From: Bacteroidales bacterium Phil6
Lineage (GTDB): Bacteria; Bacteroidota; Bacteroidia; Bacteroidales; F082
Assembly: GCA_002633315.1 (NCBI GenBank)
Contig: NWBN01000008.1
Coordinates: 1-64,000 of the forward strand
Reading direction: 5' to 3'
Length of the DNA: 64,000 nt
In this document: positions 8,849 through 18,069 of the stretch, one piece after another
Layout of the letters: each line of letters begins with the position of its first letter
Position numbering within the stretch: the stretch's first letter is position 1
The notes under the pieces: model-generated
Databases searched by the model: none
What the model was told of the DNA's origin: nothing
Seen by the model: the letters and a program-made list of their open reading frames with translations, nothing else
Position numbers and translations under genes: made by a program

Positions 8849-10438
8849 ATGTTTAAAGGACATCCCAAAGGGCTTTTGGCGGCTGCTCTAAGTAATATGG
8901 GTGAGCGTTTTGGCTACTATATTATGAACGCCGTTCTATTATTGTTCTTAGTATCTAAATTCGGTTTGCCTGATGGTACAGCCGGAGTAATCTATTCTGT
9001 ATTTTATTGCGGAATTTACGTATTAAGTTTAGTCGGTGGTATTATTGCCGACAGGACACAGAACTATAACAGGACCATTCAAACGGGTTTAATAATCATG
9101 GCATTGGGTTATGTTGCGCTGGCAATACCGTTGTTCAGCAAGACTGAAACAGGTATGATAGCCGACCATGGAGGACAATGGTGGAGCATTCTTGTCTTCA
9201 CTTGTTTTGCTCTGTTACTCATTGCTTTCGGTAACGGTTTATTCAAAGGCAACTTACAGGCCATTGTAGGAAAGATGTATGATGAACTCGAGGCTGAAGC
9301 TGCCAAGAATGGTGAAGAGGCTCTCAGGATTGCAAAAGACAAACGTGATTCCGGTTTTCAGATTTTCTACGTATTCATCAATGTCGGAGGTTTGATAGCA
9401 CCTTTCGTTGCACCATTGTTGCGTGAGTGGTGGCTTAACGTACATAACTTCATTTATAATGCCGACATGCCGGCTCTATGTCATCAATTTCTCGCAAACG
9501 GCGAAATGACAGTCAAGTTTACCGAGACAATGGCAGATGTGATAAGAGAAGGTTATACCATGACTGACACGAGCAAGTTCTGTTCAGAATACATAGAAAC
9601 TTTCAACACCGGTATTCATTTCTCATTCTTCGCCTCGGTAGCAGCAATGCTCATATCACTGATTATCTTCATCACCACGAAGAAGAGATTCCCACAGCCT
9701 GCAAAGAAAGAACAAGCCAATGTGGTATCTTATACCCCTGAAGAGAAACTCGCCATGGCAAAAGAAATCAAACAAAGACTGTATGCCTTGTTTGCCGTGT
9801 TGGGTATTGCAATATTCTTCTGGTTGTCATTCCATCAAAACGGACAATCATTGTCAGTCTTTGCTCGCGACTTTGTGAAGACCGATTCCGTAGCCCCTGA
9901 GATCTGGCAGGCTCTGAATCCGGGATTTGTCATCATACTTACACCTATCATCATGTGGATATTTGCTGCATTGAATAAAAAAGGAAAGAGCATCTCCACA
10001 CCTCGCAAGATTGCCATAGGTATGTTCATCGCCGGTCTGGCATATCTGTTCCTGATGATATTCTCCTTGATCAACAACTATCCTTCCGGAACAGAGTTCC
10101 GTGCCATGGATGCAAGTACCATGAATTCCTTAGGACTTGTCAAAGCCGGACCTTGGGTTCTTTTAGTGACCTACTTCTTCCTGACAGTAGCAGAATTGTT
10201 CATCTCCCCGTTGGGATTATCATTCGTATCCAAGGTGGCGCCACGTCACATGGTAGGTCTTTGCCAAGGTTTATGGTTAGGTGCCACTGCCATAGGCAAT
10301 CTTTTCATCTTCATAGGTCCCATCATGTACAACGCATGGCCGATATGGCAATGTTGGGCAGTATTCTTTGCAATATGTCTCATCTCAATGGGTGTAATGC
10401 TGGGCATGGTGAAATGGTTGGAAAGAGTAACAGCATAA
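8849..10438 (+). CDS. POT/PTR-family proton-dependent peptide transporter, copy 1
   Basis: This 529-residue inner-membrane protein belongs to the POT (proton-coupled oligopeptide) branch of the major facilitator superfamily. It starts MFKGHPKGLL and carries the family hallmark near residues 15-24 as NMGERFGYYI, many hydrophobic helices, and FKGNLQ near 134. It would import di- and tripeptides. The classical motif is ExxERFxYY; here the first Glu is Asn, as in the neighbouring copy. That Glu takes part in proton coupling in studied POTs, so coupling may differ. A paralogue follows directly, separated by a terminator-like hairpin. Peptide uptake fits the secreted proteases encoded further along the window, although substrate specificity is not visible. 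Confidence 0.85.
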   Translation: MFKGHPKGLLAAALSNMGERFGYYIMNAVLLLFLVSKFGLPDGTAGVIYSVFYCGIYVLSLVGGIIADRTQNYNRTIQTGLIIMALGYVALAIPLFSKTETGMIADHGGQWWSILVFTCFALLLIAFGNGLFKGNLQAIVGKMYDELEAEAAKNGEEALRIAKDKRDSGFQIFYVFINVGGLIAPFVAPLLREWWLNVHNFIYNADMPALCHQFLANGEMTVKFTETMADVIREGYTMTDTSKFCSEYIETFNTGIHFSFFASVAAMLISLIIFITTKKRFPQPAKKEQANVVSYTPEEKLAMAKEIKQRLYALFAVLGIAIFFWLSFHQNGQSLSVFARDFVKTDSVAPEIWQALNPGFVIILTPIIMWIFAALNKKGKSISTPRKIAIGMFIAGLAYLFLMIFSLINNYPSGTEFRAMDASTMNSLGLVKAGPWVLLVTYFFLTVAELFISPLGLSFVSKVAPRHMVGLCQGLWLGATAIGNLFIFIGPIMYNAWPIWQCWAVFFAICLISMGVMLGMVKWLERVTA

Positions 10439-10461
10439 AGAAACAAGAAATAAACAAACAG

Positions 10462-10489
10462 AAAGCCTGCATCAAAAGCAGGCTTTTTT
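10462..10489 (+). terminator. Terminator-like hairpin between the two POT genes
   Basis: AAAGCCTGC (10462-10470) pairs with GCAGGCTTT (10478-10486), with a 7-base loop and a T-run to 10489. It ends 14 bases before the next start codon, leaving no room for a new promoter in between. Confidence 0.85.
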
Positions 10490-10503
10490 AAAATAACAAA
10501 ATT

Positions 10504-12186
10504 ATGTTCAAAGGACACCCAAAAGGTTTATATGCATTGGCATTAGCCAACACGGGCGAGCGTTTCGGTTATTACACCATGCTTGCCATCTTCGTGTTGT
10601 TCTTACAAGCCAAATTCGGTTTCAACGAGGCACAGACCGGCAACATTTACGGTATTTTCCTCGGAGTAGTGTATTTCATGCCTCTCATTGGAGGTATTCT
10701 CGCCGACCGTTTCGGATACGGCAAGATGGTGGTCACCGGCATAGTGGTGATGTTCATAGGATATCTGTTGCTTGCCATTCCTGCGCAACAGTCTTTTGCA
10801 TTGATAAGCATGTTCTCCGCCCTGTTTCTCATAGCAGTAGGCACCGGACTTTTCAAGGGGAACCTGCAGGTCATGGTAGGAAACCTCTATGATGATCCCA
10901 AATACAACAACAGCAGAGACAATGGATTCAGCCTGTTTTACATGGCCATCAACATCGGCTCCATGTTCGCACCCATCACTGCCACCAAGATAACGGAGTT
11001 GTTTCTCGGCAAAGCCGGATTCACCTATGTACCGCAAATACCGGCTCTCGCTCACCAATATCTCGACGGCAGTATCACCGAAGAGGCACTGGCATCATTT
11101 CAGCAGTTGGCTATAGGACAAGGTTATGAAATCAACAATCTGACAGCTTTTGCCAACGATTATATCAACAAATTGTCAGAGGCTTACAACTATGGTTTCG
11201 GTGTCGCCTGCATATCATTGATATTGTCTATCGCCATTTACATCTGTTGCCGTCGCTGGTTCAAACATGCCGATGTCAACACCAAGCAGGCAAAAGCAGA
11301 TACTGAAAATAAAGTACATGTAGAAGAGTTGACACCTGAGCAGACCAAGTCACGCATGACAGCCTTGTTCCTTGTTTTCGCCGTTGTAATATTTTTCTGG
11401 ATGTCATTCCAACAAAGTGGATTATGTCTCACATGGTTTGCCCGTGACTACACATCCAACATAGTTAGCGGCATCACGAGGATAGGATTCGACATAGTAG
11501 CATTAGTACTTATTGCAATAGGTGTTTATGCCACATTCAGCATCTTCCAGTCCGATAGCAAAAAAGGCAAGATAATATCGGCCATAGTAGCCGTTGCTGC
11601 CTTTGCAGGAGCCATAGTGAAGTATCTACAGTTGCCATCAGAGCTGTCGGTATTTCCACAAGAGTTCCAACAGTTCAATCCGTTCTTCGTCGTCGTACTG
11701 ACACCATTCTCCATTGCCCTATTCTCCATGTTGGGCAAGAGAGGAAAAGAGCCATCGGCACCGAGAAAGATTGGCATGGGCATGGTAGTGGCAGCATTGG
11801 GATTTTTGGTAATGGCGGTAGCTTCATTCAACCTTGCAAGCCCGGCAGACTTGAAATCCATGGGAGGCGTCAGTGAGACTTTAGTATCGCCCAACTGGCT
11901 GATAAGCACTTATTTAGTATTGACATTCGCTGAATTATTGCTTAGTCCCATGGGAATATCATTTGTGACGAAAGTGGCTCCCCCAAAATACAAAGGCATG
12001 ATGATGGGATTCTGGTTTGTAGTCACTGCAATAGGCAACTATCTTACCAATGTCATTGCAAGAATATGGGGTACGGGTTTGCCACTATGGCAAGTGTGGA
12101 GTGTGTTGATAATATTGTGTCTCATCTCTGCAATATTTATATTCTCCATGATGAAAAAACTCGAATCAGCGACAAAAGATTGTTAA
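10504..12186 (+). CDS. POT/PTR-family proton-dependent peptide transporter, copy 2
   Basis: This 560-residue paralogue of the preceding transporter begins with the near-identical MFKGHPKGLY. It has NTGERFGYYT at about residues 16-25, again with Asn in place of the first Glu of ExxER, and FKGNLQVMVGN near 118. About 14 membrane helices are expected, with an extra central hydrophobic pair around 330-365. It probably imports small peptides. The ATG lies only 14 bases after a strong hairpin with a U-run, so expression should depend on read-through from copy 1 or on a promoter inside copy 1. A second hairpin ends the unit at 12204-12241. The pair appears to be a tandem duplication that has diverged. 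Confidence 0.85.
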   Translation: MFKGHPKGLYALALANTGERFGYYTMLAIFVLFLQAKFGFNEAQTGNIYGIFLGVVYFMPLIGGILADRFGYGKMVVTGIVVMFIGYLLLAIPAQQSFALISMFSALFLIAVGTGLFKGNLQVMVGNLYDDPKYNNSRDNGFSLFYMAINIGSMFAPITATKITELFLGKAGFTYVPQIPALAHQYLDGSITEEALASFQQLAIGQGYEINNLTAFANDYINKLSEAYNYGFGVACISLILSIAIYICCRRWFKHADVNTKQAKADTENKVHVEELTPEQTKSRMTALFLVFAVVIFFWMSFQQSGLCLTWFARDYTSNIVSGITRIGFDIVALVLIAIGVYATFSIFQSDSKKGKIISAIVAVAAFAGAIVKYLQLPSELSVFPQEFQQFNPFFVVVLTPFSIALFSMLGKRGKEPSAPRKIGMGMVVAALGFLVMAVASFNLASPADLKSMGGVSETLVSPNWLISTYLVLTFAELLLSPMGISFVTKVAPPKYKGMMMGFWFVVTAIGNYLTNVIARIWGTGLPLWQVWSVLIILCLISAIFIFSMMKKLESATKDC

Positions 12187-12203
12187 TGGTTCACATTCAT
12201 AAC

Positions 12204-12241
12204 AAAAGTGACTGAACATCAAAAATTCAGTCACTTTTTTA
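12204..12241 (+). terminator. Intrinsic terminator after the POT pair
   Basis: AAAAGTGACTGAA (12204-12216) pairs perfectly with TTCAGTCACTTTT (12226-12238), followed by more T. It lies between convergent genes and could serve both strands. Confidence 0.85.
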
Positions 12242-12283
12242 TTTTCCAAACAATATAACCGTAATATAGATTTATTGTAATAA

Positions 12284-12697
12284 TTATAACAAGTCATGTT
12301 TTAATCTCTCACCTATAATGCGTGCTGCAATGCCGACGTATTCAACACAGGGTCGTTTCACCAAAGGAGGGTTTGCAGGCACAAGGCCGAGAAGTTCTTT
12401 ACATATTATAGATCCGACTTCAGCCTTATATTCAGCCGCCACATCGCGGACATAAGGATAGTTGTTACGTTTTATATCTTTGACAAATCCAGTACACATC
12501 ATCATACCGCTGACACATCCGCATATTTCATGCATACCACCCATGCCACCGCCGAACGGCAAAGACAACTTAGAGGCAACAACATCATCAATTCCCAAGA
12601 CATCGCTGTAAGCCAAAAACACCGACTGGGCACAATTGTATCCTGATTGATGATATTCTTTTGCTTTTTCAACTCTTTTTTCTATATCTATTTCCAT
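12284..12697 (-). CDS. C_GCAxxG_C_C family protein
   Basis: This 137-residue small protein has the spaced cysteines of the C_GCAxxG_C_C family: YNCAQS near residue 19, GGGMGGMHEICGCVSG around 49-64, then a CTG cysteine and a later ICKELLG cysteine. Members are thought to bind a metal or redox cofactor, but no reaction is established, so I assign none. The upstream ATG (15 codons earlier) would run through AT-rich spacer; MEIDIEKRV is the more natural start. It is the last gene of the leftward dnaA unit, 44 bases after the small unknown gene, and is convergent with the POT pair. Confidence 0.75.
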   Translation of the reverse strand: MEIDIEKRVEKAKEYHQSGYNCAQSVFLAYSDVLGIDDVVASKLSLPFGGGMGGMHEICGCVSGMMMCTGFVKDIKRNNYPYVRDVAAEYKAEVGSIICKELLGLVPANPPLVKRPCVEYVGIAARIIGERLKHDLL

Positions 12698-12741
12698 AAC
12701 AATATTATATTTATCACAAAATAATTTAAAAACCGCAAACA

Positions 12742-13065
12742 TTATAACAATGGATCGAGAATCTCGACAGCATAATCACCTATGGATGCGAATCTTTCTT
12801 CATAAAAAAACATCTTTTTAAATTTGTCAAAAAACAAAGTCTTATCTGATAATTCTTTGATATACAATGATTTATGTTGTTCAATAACTTGTAATCTCTC
12901 AGATTCCGTTTCCATTACAAAACGATTATAAACTTTCATAAAGTCCTGAGGTTCCACATTAGACATCATATCAATAAGGTCACGTTTTGTAAAATTAAAA
13001 TCCTCTTCTTCTGCAAAAAGAAGGCAATAAATCAAAAATTCATCTTGGGTTAAATTTTTTATCAT
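12742..13065 (-). CDS. Small hypothetical protein in the dnaA operon
   Basis: I do not recognise this 107-residue protein. It is acidic and helical in appearance (LTQDEFLIYCLLFAEEEDF at the start), has no signal peptide, membrane segment or cysteine motif, and looks cytoplasmic. It starts 3 bases after the stop of the RsmI-like methylase gene, which argues for a real, co-translated gene. Codon use resembles its neighbours. The N-terminal helices could suit a protein-protein contact module, but that is a guess. Confidence 0.6.
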   Translation of the reverse strand: MIKNLTQDEFLIYCLLFAEEEDFNFTKRDLIDMMSNVEPQDFMKVYNRFVMETESERLQVIEQHKSLYIKELSDKTLFFDKFKKMFFYEERFASIGDYAVEILDPLL

Positions 13066-13068
13066 ACA

Positions 13069-13791
13069 TTAAAAGCGGCTATATAAAAGGAACACGGCAG
13101 GTTTTTTATTCCAGTCGTATTTTACTGTTTTCCAATCAGCTATAGATTTGCTTACAATTTTCTCATCAGGCATGGTGATATTGGATGCGACACATAGCAT
13201 CGTATTAGGTCGGCAGGTCTTTAGCAGGTCATCTATCATCGCATTGTTGCGAAAAGGAGTCTCAATAAACAACTCCGTTTCGTCATTAGATGCCGATGTT
13301 CGTTCTAAAGTTCTGATAGCATTTATCCTGTCCGGATTTTTTATAGGCAAATAACCATGAAAACGGAACGACTGGCCATTGAAACCGGAAGCCATTAGGG
13401 CAAGTATCATGGCATTGGGTCCGGTGAGAGGTACTATAGTAATACCCGCCTGATGTGCGAGTTCCACTATCAAAGCACCTGGGTCTGCCACACAGGGAGT
13501 ACCGGCTTCCGACATAAGACCTATGTCATGACCGTCCAAGGCAGGACCAAGATACGTCATAAAATCCGGATTTGCAATATTATGTTTGTCAAGTTCCACA
13601 AAAACAAGTTCCTCTATCGGACATGGCATTTTCATCTTACTCAGCATACGTCTTGCTGTTCTCACATACTCCACAACAAAGAACCGCAATGTCCTCACCA
13701 TGTCGAGAGTACCTTGAGGCAACACTTTCTCCGGTGTAGTATTTCCCAACAATGCCGGTACAAGGAATAATTTGCCCAATGTTTTTGTCAT
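13069..13791 (-). CDS. Tetrapyrrole-methylase-fold SAM-dependent methyltransferase (RsmI-like)
   Basis: This 240-residue protein of the tetrapyrrole methylase fold resembles the short Bacteroidota relatives of RsmI, the 16S rRNA C1402 2'-O-methyltransferase. It has KLFLVPALLG at the start, GLMSEAGTPCVADPG near 95-110 and PLTGPNAMILALMASGFNG near 122-140, the conserved SAM and substrate loops. I chose the ATG at 13791, which leaves 4 bases after the dnaA stop; the ATG eight codons earlier would overlap dnaA. Position behind dnaA and before two small genes suggests one transcription unit. The rRNA target is inferred from the family; this short group may have a different substrate. Confidence 0.75.
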   Translation of the reverse strand: MTKTLGKLFLVPALLGNTTPEKVLPQGTLDMVRTLRFFVVEYVRTARRMLSKMKMPCPIEELVFVELDKHNIANPDFMTYLGPALDGHDIGLMSEAGTPCVADPGALIVELAHQAGITIVPLTGPNAMILALMASGFNGQSFRFHGYLPIKNPDRINAIRTLERTSASNDETELFIETPFRNNAMIDDLLKTCRPNTMLCVASNITMPDEKIVSKSIADWKTVKYDWNKKPAVFLLYSRF

Positions 13792-13795
13792 AATA

Positions 13796-15229
13796 TCAAG
13801 ATAGATTCTTTTCAATATCCAGGGCGATCTGACGGAACTGTTTATCTGTTTCTATCAGGTTTTCCACTGTTTTCAAGGCATGTATCACGGTAGCGTGGTC
13901 TTTACCACCACACTCCTGTCCAATACTGATAAGAGAAGATTTGGTATATTTCTTGGCAAAATACATAGTCAGTTGACGAGCCTGTACTATGTTGCGTTTT
14001 CTCGTCTTGGAGAAAAATTCGTCTTGTGTTATCAACATAGACTCGCACACAACACCAATGATATAACCAATAGTAAGTTCAGGTGTAGAATTATTGACAT
14101 AGCGGCTCACCATTTGTTTTGCCAGGTTGACGGTGATGGCTTTCTTGTTAAGAGAAGACTGGGCCATCAAGGAAATAAGGAATCCTTCCATCTCTCGCAC
14201 ATTGGTTTTCACATTTTCCGCCACATAGTCAATAACATCTTCCGGTAGTTCTATACCCTCATTATAAGCCTTTTTCTTCAGGATACTTTTACGTGTATCA
14301 TAGTCAGGCATCTGCAATTCTGCAAACAACCCCCATTTAAATCTCGACAGCAGTCGAGGTTCCATATCCTTCAGTTCCGCAGGAGGCTTGTCACAGGTAA
14401 AGACCAACTGTTTGCAATTCTGTTGCAAATGATTGAAGATATGGAAGAAAGCATCTTGTGTCTTAGCCTTGCCTGCCATAAACTCAATATCATCAACAAT
14501 AAGCACGTCAATAGACTGATAGAATCTGACGAAGTCGTTGCGTGTCTTGTTTTTACAAGAACTCATGAATTGTTGAATAAACTGTTCTGCATTGACATAC
14601 AACACTGTCAAGTTAGGAAAATTCTTCTTGGTCTCGAGTCCTATGGCATGAACGATATGAGTCTTACCCAATCCGGTAGGGCTATATATAAAAAGAGGAT
14701 TAAAAGAAGTACGACCAGGCATTTTGGCTATGGTATTGCCTGCCTGTCTTGCCAACAAGTTACAATCACCCGTCACGAAATTATCGAAAGAATAATTTTC
14801 ATTAAGTTGAGACTCTATTTCCAATTTCTTCAGACCCGGCAAAATAAAAGGCGTAATGGCATCATCTTTTGCTTTCTTGTCTATGTCGATAGGTATTTGA
14901 ACAGGAGGGTTCTGTGTGTTGACAGGACCACTGTTAGGCATACGCACCACTACCGGACCATCAGAACCGCTGTCATCCATCACAATGCTGTATTCCAGTC
15001 TGCCGTTGACACCAATGACTCTATCTATAGTCATTCTCAACAACTTGATATAATGAGTCTCCAAAAACTCATAAAAAAATTGAGTAGGGACCTGAATGGT
15101 AAGCATATTGTCATTGAAAGACACCGGTTTGATAGGCTCGAACCATGTCTTGTATGCCTGAGGTGCGGTATTAGCCTTTATCACTTTCAGACAATTGTTC
15201 CATATTTCATGACAATCCTTATCCATCAA
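13796..15229 (-). CDS. dnaA: Chromosomal replication initiator protein DnaA
   Basis: This 477-residue initiator binds DnaA boxes and unwinds oriC. Domain I is at the N terminus (about 1-85), followed by a variable linker. The AAA+ domain has Walker A SPTGLGKT (183-190) and Walker B VLIVDDIEF. The C-terminal domain IV has the DnaA signature ending GGKDHATVIHA. Full length and all domains are present. dnaN is not adjacent, and I found no cluster of TTATCCACA boxes in the 190 bp upstream, so this is probably not the origin itself. An 8-bp inverted repeat upstream (15268-15293) may be an operator. Confidence 0.97.
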   Translation of the reverse strand: MMDKDCHEIWNNCLKVIKANTAPQAYKTWFEPIKPVSFNDNMLTIQVPTQFFYEFLETHYIKLLRMTIDRVIGVNGRLEYSIVMDDSGSDGPVVVRMPNSGPVNTQNPPVQIPIDIDKKAKDDAITPFILPGLKKLEIESQLNENYSFDNFVTGDCNLLARQAGNTIAKMPGRTSFNPLFIYSPTGLGKTHIVHAIGLETKKNFPNLTVLYVNAEQFIQQFMSSCKNKTRNDFVRFYQSIDVLIVDDIEFMAGKAKTQDAFFHIFNHLQQNCKQLVFTCDKPPAELKDMEPRLLSRFKWGLFAELQMPDYDTRKSILKKKAYNEGIELPEDVIDYVAENVKTNVREMEGFLISLMAQSSLNKKAITVNLAKQMVSRYVNNSTPELTIGYIIGVVCESMLITQDEFFSKTRKRNIVQARQLTMYFAKKYTKSSLISIGQECGGKDHATVIHALKTVENLIETDKQFRQIALDIEKNLS

Positions 15230-15267
15230 TGTTGACAGTATTAATATTATTATGAATCAATGACTTT

Positions 15268-15293
15268 AATTCCAATACTGCTATCTTGGAATT
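15268..15293. promoter_or_regulatory. Inverted repeat upstream of dnaA
   Basis: AATTCCAA (15268-15275) and TTGGAATT (15286-15293) form a perfect 8-bp inverted repeat with a 10-base centre, 39-64 bases before the dnaA start. No U-run follows. An operator or leader hairpin is possible; the regulator is unknown. Confidence 0.4.
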
Positions 15294-15419
15294 TTCTACA
15301 AATATCAACATAAAAAAGTTAATAAAAACATTTTTTTGCTATTGATTATTAATTTTCTTTTGCATATATTACGAGCAAAAAGACATTTTAAAGCAAAAAC
15401 AGCAATTAATATATTGATT

Positions 15420-16034
15420 TTAAATGGTTTTGATGTATTTTACATCTAATCCGTAGAGACGTTTCAACTTATCAACAATTCTTTTGGAATCACCTTGTCT
15501 TATTGATATTTCAAGATAACAGCGCATCTCGAATTTCGGGTTCTGTTGTTCGAGATTTTCTTCTTTCAAGACACGCATCACCTCGTTCATTAGAGGATAA
15601 TCGAACTCTAAGGAAAACACCTCATCGACAGTTTTCTCCATGACAGTAGAGTTGTCGAGAGCCTCACGTGCAGCCGTTTTATAGGCATTTATCAATCCAG
15701 GCACACCGAGTTTCACTCCTCCGAAATAACGGACTACCACAACGAGAACATTAGTGACATCCTTTGATAATATCTGGTTCAATATAGGCTTGCCGGCAGT
15801 TCCGGAAGGCTCTCCGTCATCACTCGAACGATAACACGACTTGTTCGGTCCTATCATAAACGCATAACAGTGATGCCGAGCATCAAAAAATTTCTTCTTG
15901 ACATCCGACATGATGGATTTTACCTCTTCTTCTGAAACTACGGGATAAGAAAATGCAAAAAACTTGCTGCCTTTCTCTTTATAAAGTCCTTCTCCAACAG
16001 TAGTAAGCACCTTGTATTTATCTTCACACATCAT
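15420..16034 (-). CDS. YigZ/IMPACT family protein
   Basis: This 204-residue protein has the IMPACT N-terminal domain: KEKGSKFFAFSYPV (about 19-32), DARHHCYAFMIG (about 51-62), the family block DDGEPSGTAGKPIL (about 72-85) and VVVVRYFGGVKLGVPGL. The C-terminal DUF1949-like ferredoxin fold follows. Bacterial members are linked to translation or regulation, but no reaction is firmly known. It is a single gene with a -7 box (16055-16062) about 20 bases before its start, so the mRNA leader would be short. It is divergent from prmC, which also acts in translation. Confidence 0.85.
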   Translation of the reverse strand: MMCEDKYKVLTTVGEGLYKEKGSKFFAFSYPVVSEEEVKSIMSDVKKKFFDARHHCYAFMIGPNKSCYRSSDDGEPSGTAGKPILNQILSKDVTNVLVVVVRYFGGVKLGVPGLINAYKTAAREALDNSTVMEKTVDEVFSLEFDYPLMNEVMRVLKEENLEQQNPKFEMRCYLEISIRQGDSKRIVDKLKRLYGLDVKYIKTI

Positions 16035-16054
16035 GTCTGAAACTTATAATGTTG

Positions 16055-16062
16055 CAAAGATA
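16055..16062 (-). promoter_or_regulatory. -7 box for the yigZ-like gene
   Basis: The minus strand reads TATCTTTG, an exact TAnnTTTG match; transcription would start near 16048, about 14 bases before the ATG. Confidence 0.5.
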
Positions 16063-16239
16063 TGAATTTTGATCAAAACAACATCAATAAACAAGTTATC
16101 TTCACGAAAACAATATATCAACATCAAATAATTATGAATAAAATGCAGTTGAAAAAAATCAAATGAATTTATTTATTGTATTCATTATTATTTCACTAAA
16201 GCGCGAAAAAAGGACGCACTTCGACATAGTTCAAATAAA

Positions 16240-16271
16240 TTTGACTCTGCTCTCGGTTTTATCTATCTTTG
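16240..16271 (+). promoter_or_regulatory. prmC promoter, near-leaderless
   Basis: TTTG (16240-16243), a 20-bp spacer and TATCTTTG (16264-16271) match both boxes of the Bacteroidota promoter. The -7 box ends 4 bases before the prmC ATG, so transcription would start at or next to the start codon. Confidence 0.7.
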
Positions 16272-16275
16272 CAGT

Positions 16276-17145
16276 ATGAAAGTCGTATCAAATCTGATAA
16301 AAGACATACGTCGCCATTATGCCGAAACATTACGGCATATTTACGACGAACGGGAAGCCAATTCTATAATAATGTTGCTGTTGGAACATTTCTTTGGATA
16401 TGACAAGGTGACATTGGCAATGAATCCGGAGTTAAGACTCAGCGAATCGGAGCTGCTTACTTTTCATTTTGCTGTAAAAGAACTACTGAAACACAGACCT
16501 GTTCAATATATAATCGGTGAGACTGATTTTTGCGAAATGACCATAAAAGTCAATGAGAATGTGTTGATACCGAGACCGGAGACAGAAGAGATGACAAGAC
16601 ACATCATAAAATCATGCAGCCTGCAGCTACACTACGACATCATTGACCTTTGTTGCGGGTCCGGTTGTATCGGCATAGCTTTGGCAAAGCAATTAAGCGA
16701 CTGCAGCGTCACCGGCACCGATATTTCAGAAAAAGCCATCGCAACTGCCTGCAACAACGCATCAATCAACAATGTTGAGGTAAAATTTTTGACAGACGAT
16801 GTTTTGTCTCCATCTGATATTGTTACATCAAGACAATACGACATTATTGTCAGCAATCCTCCATACGTAAGAATATCGGAAAAGAAATCGATGCACAAGA
16901 ATGTACTCGAACATGAGCCTCACAGTGCTCTGTTTGTGGCAGACAGCGAACCTCTGATATTTTATGAATCCATACTTAGAAACTTCGCTTCTACATTAAA
17001 AACCGGAGGTATGCTCTGGTTTGAGATAAATGAAGTTTTTGGTAAAGAAATCGTATCATTATGCAAGCAGCGCGGTTTTAGAAACACAGAATGTATTAAA
17101 GACTTCAACGGACGCGACAGATTTGTGAAAAGCATCAAAGAATAA
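16276..17145 (+). CDS. prmC: Peptide chain release factor N5-glutamine methyltransferase
   Basis: This 289-residue class I SAM-dependent methyltransferase modifies the glutamine of the GGQ motif in release factors RF1 and RF2. The N-terminal helical domain is followed by NVLIPRPETEE (about 94-104), the SAM motif DLCCGSGCIG (124-133) and the catalytic NPPY (194-197). It is full length and complete. The promoter's -7 box ends 4 bases upstream of the ATG, so the transcript looks leaderless or nearly so. A cupin gene follows after 24 bases and probably shares the transcript, which ends at the hairpin at 17531. Confidence 0.95.
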   Translation: MKVVSNLIKDIRRHYAETLRHIYDEREANSIIMLLLEHFFGYDKVTLAMNPELRLSESELLTFHFAVKELLKHRPVQYIIGETDFCEMTIKVNENVLIPRPETEEMTRHIIKSCSLQLHYDIIDLCCGSGCIGIALAKQLSDCSVTGTDISEKAIATACNNASINNVEVKFLTDDVLSPSDIVTSRQYDIIVSNPPYVRISEKKSMHKNVLEHEPHSALFVADSEPLIFYESILRNFASTLKTGGMLWFEINEVFGKEIVSLCKQRGFRNTECIKDFNGRDRFVKSIKE

Positions 17146-17169
17146 AAAATCATATTTACAATCAAAACA

Positions 17170-17499
17170 ATGACTATAGATTTCAACAACATGGAGGCCA
17201 CGATAATTCCCAACTTCAAAGGTGGCGAAAAAGAAATTAGCGCAAAAATGTTTTTCGACGGGAACAACATGATAATGAAAGGTGTGTTACAGCCCGGAGC
17301 GAGCATAGGTTATCATTCTCATGACACAAGCAGCGAGATCATTTTCATTATCAAAGGTAAAGGTAAAGTCATTGACAACAACGAGACAGTAACCATTGAA
17401 GAAGGGCAATGCCATTATTGCAAAAAAGGCGACAGCCATAGCCTCATCAACGACAGCGACGAAGAACTTGTATTCTATGCCGCAGTACCGCAGCAATAA
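17170..17499 (+). CDS. Small cupin-domain protein
   Basis: This 109-residue single-domain cupin has motif 1 as GYHSHDTSSEIIFIIKGKG (about 47-65), giving the usual HxH and Glu metal ligands, and motif 2 with GDSHSLIN near 87-94, giving the last His. It should form a beta-barrel that holds one metal ion. The substrate is unknown; small cupins include isomerases, dioxygenases and binding proteins. It lies 24 bases behind prmC and ahead of a terminator, so it is probably the last gene of that unit. Confidence 0.8.
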   Translation: MTIDFNNMEATIIPNFKGGEKEISAKMFFDGNNMIMKGVLQPGASIGYHSHDTSSEIIFIIKGKGKVIDNNETVTIEEGQCHYCKKGDSHSLINDSDEELVFYAAVPQQ

Positions 17500-17530
17500 T
17501 ATGACCATTTTATATTTGACAAGACATAAA

Positions 17531-17565
17531 AAAACGAGGTCAACGAAAAGTCAACCTCGTTTTTA
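17531..17565. terminator. Bidirectional terminator, cupin / V-ATPase K
   Basis: AAAACGAGGT (17531-17540) pairs with ACCTCGTTTT, with T beyond on the plus strand and A before on the other side, so it can stop both convergent units. Confidence 0.85.
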
Positions 17566-17584
17566 GTTTGACATGACTATGACA

Positions 17585-18037
<453 letters not shown>

Positions 18038-18069
18038 TTATTTATTTAATTATTTATTAATTTGTTAAT

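Noticed and set aside
15230-15419. Possible oriC next to dnaA
   Set aside because: The region is AT-rich, but I found no cluster of TTATCCACA-type DnaA boxes, and dnaN is not adjacent. A GC-skew plot of the genome would settle it.
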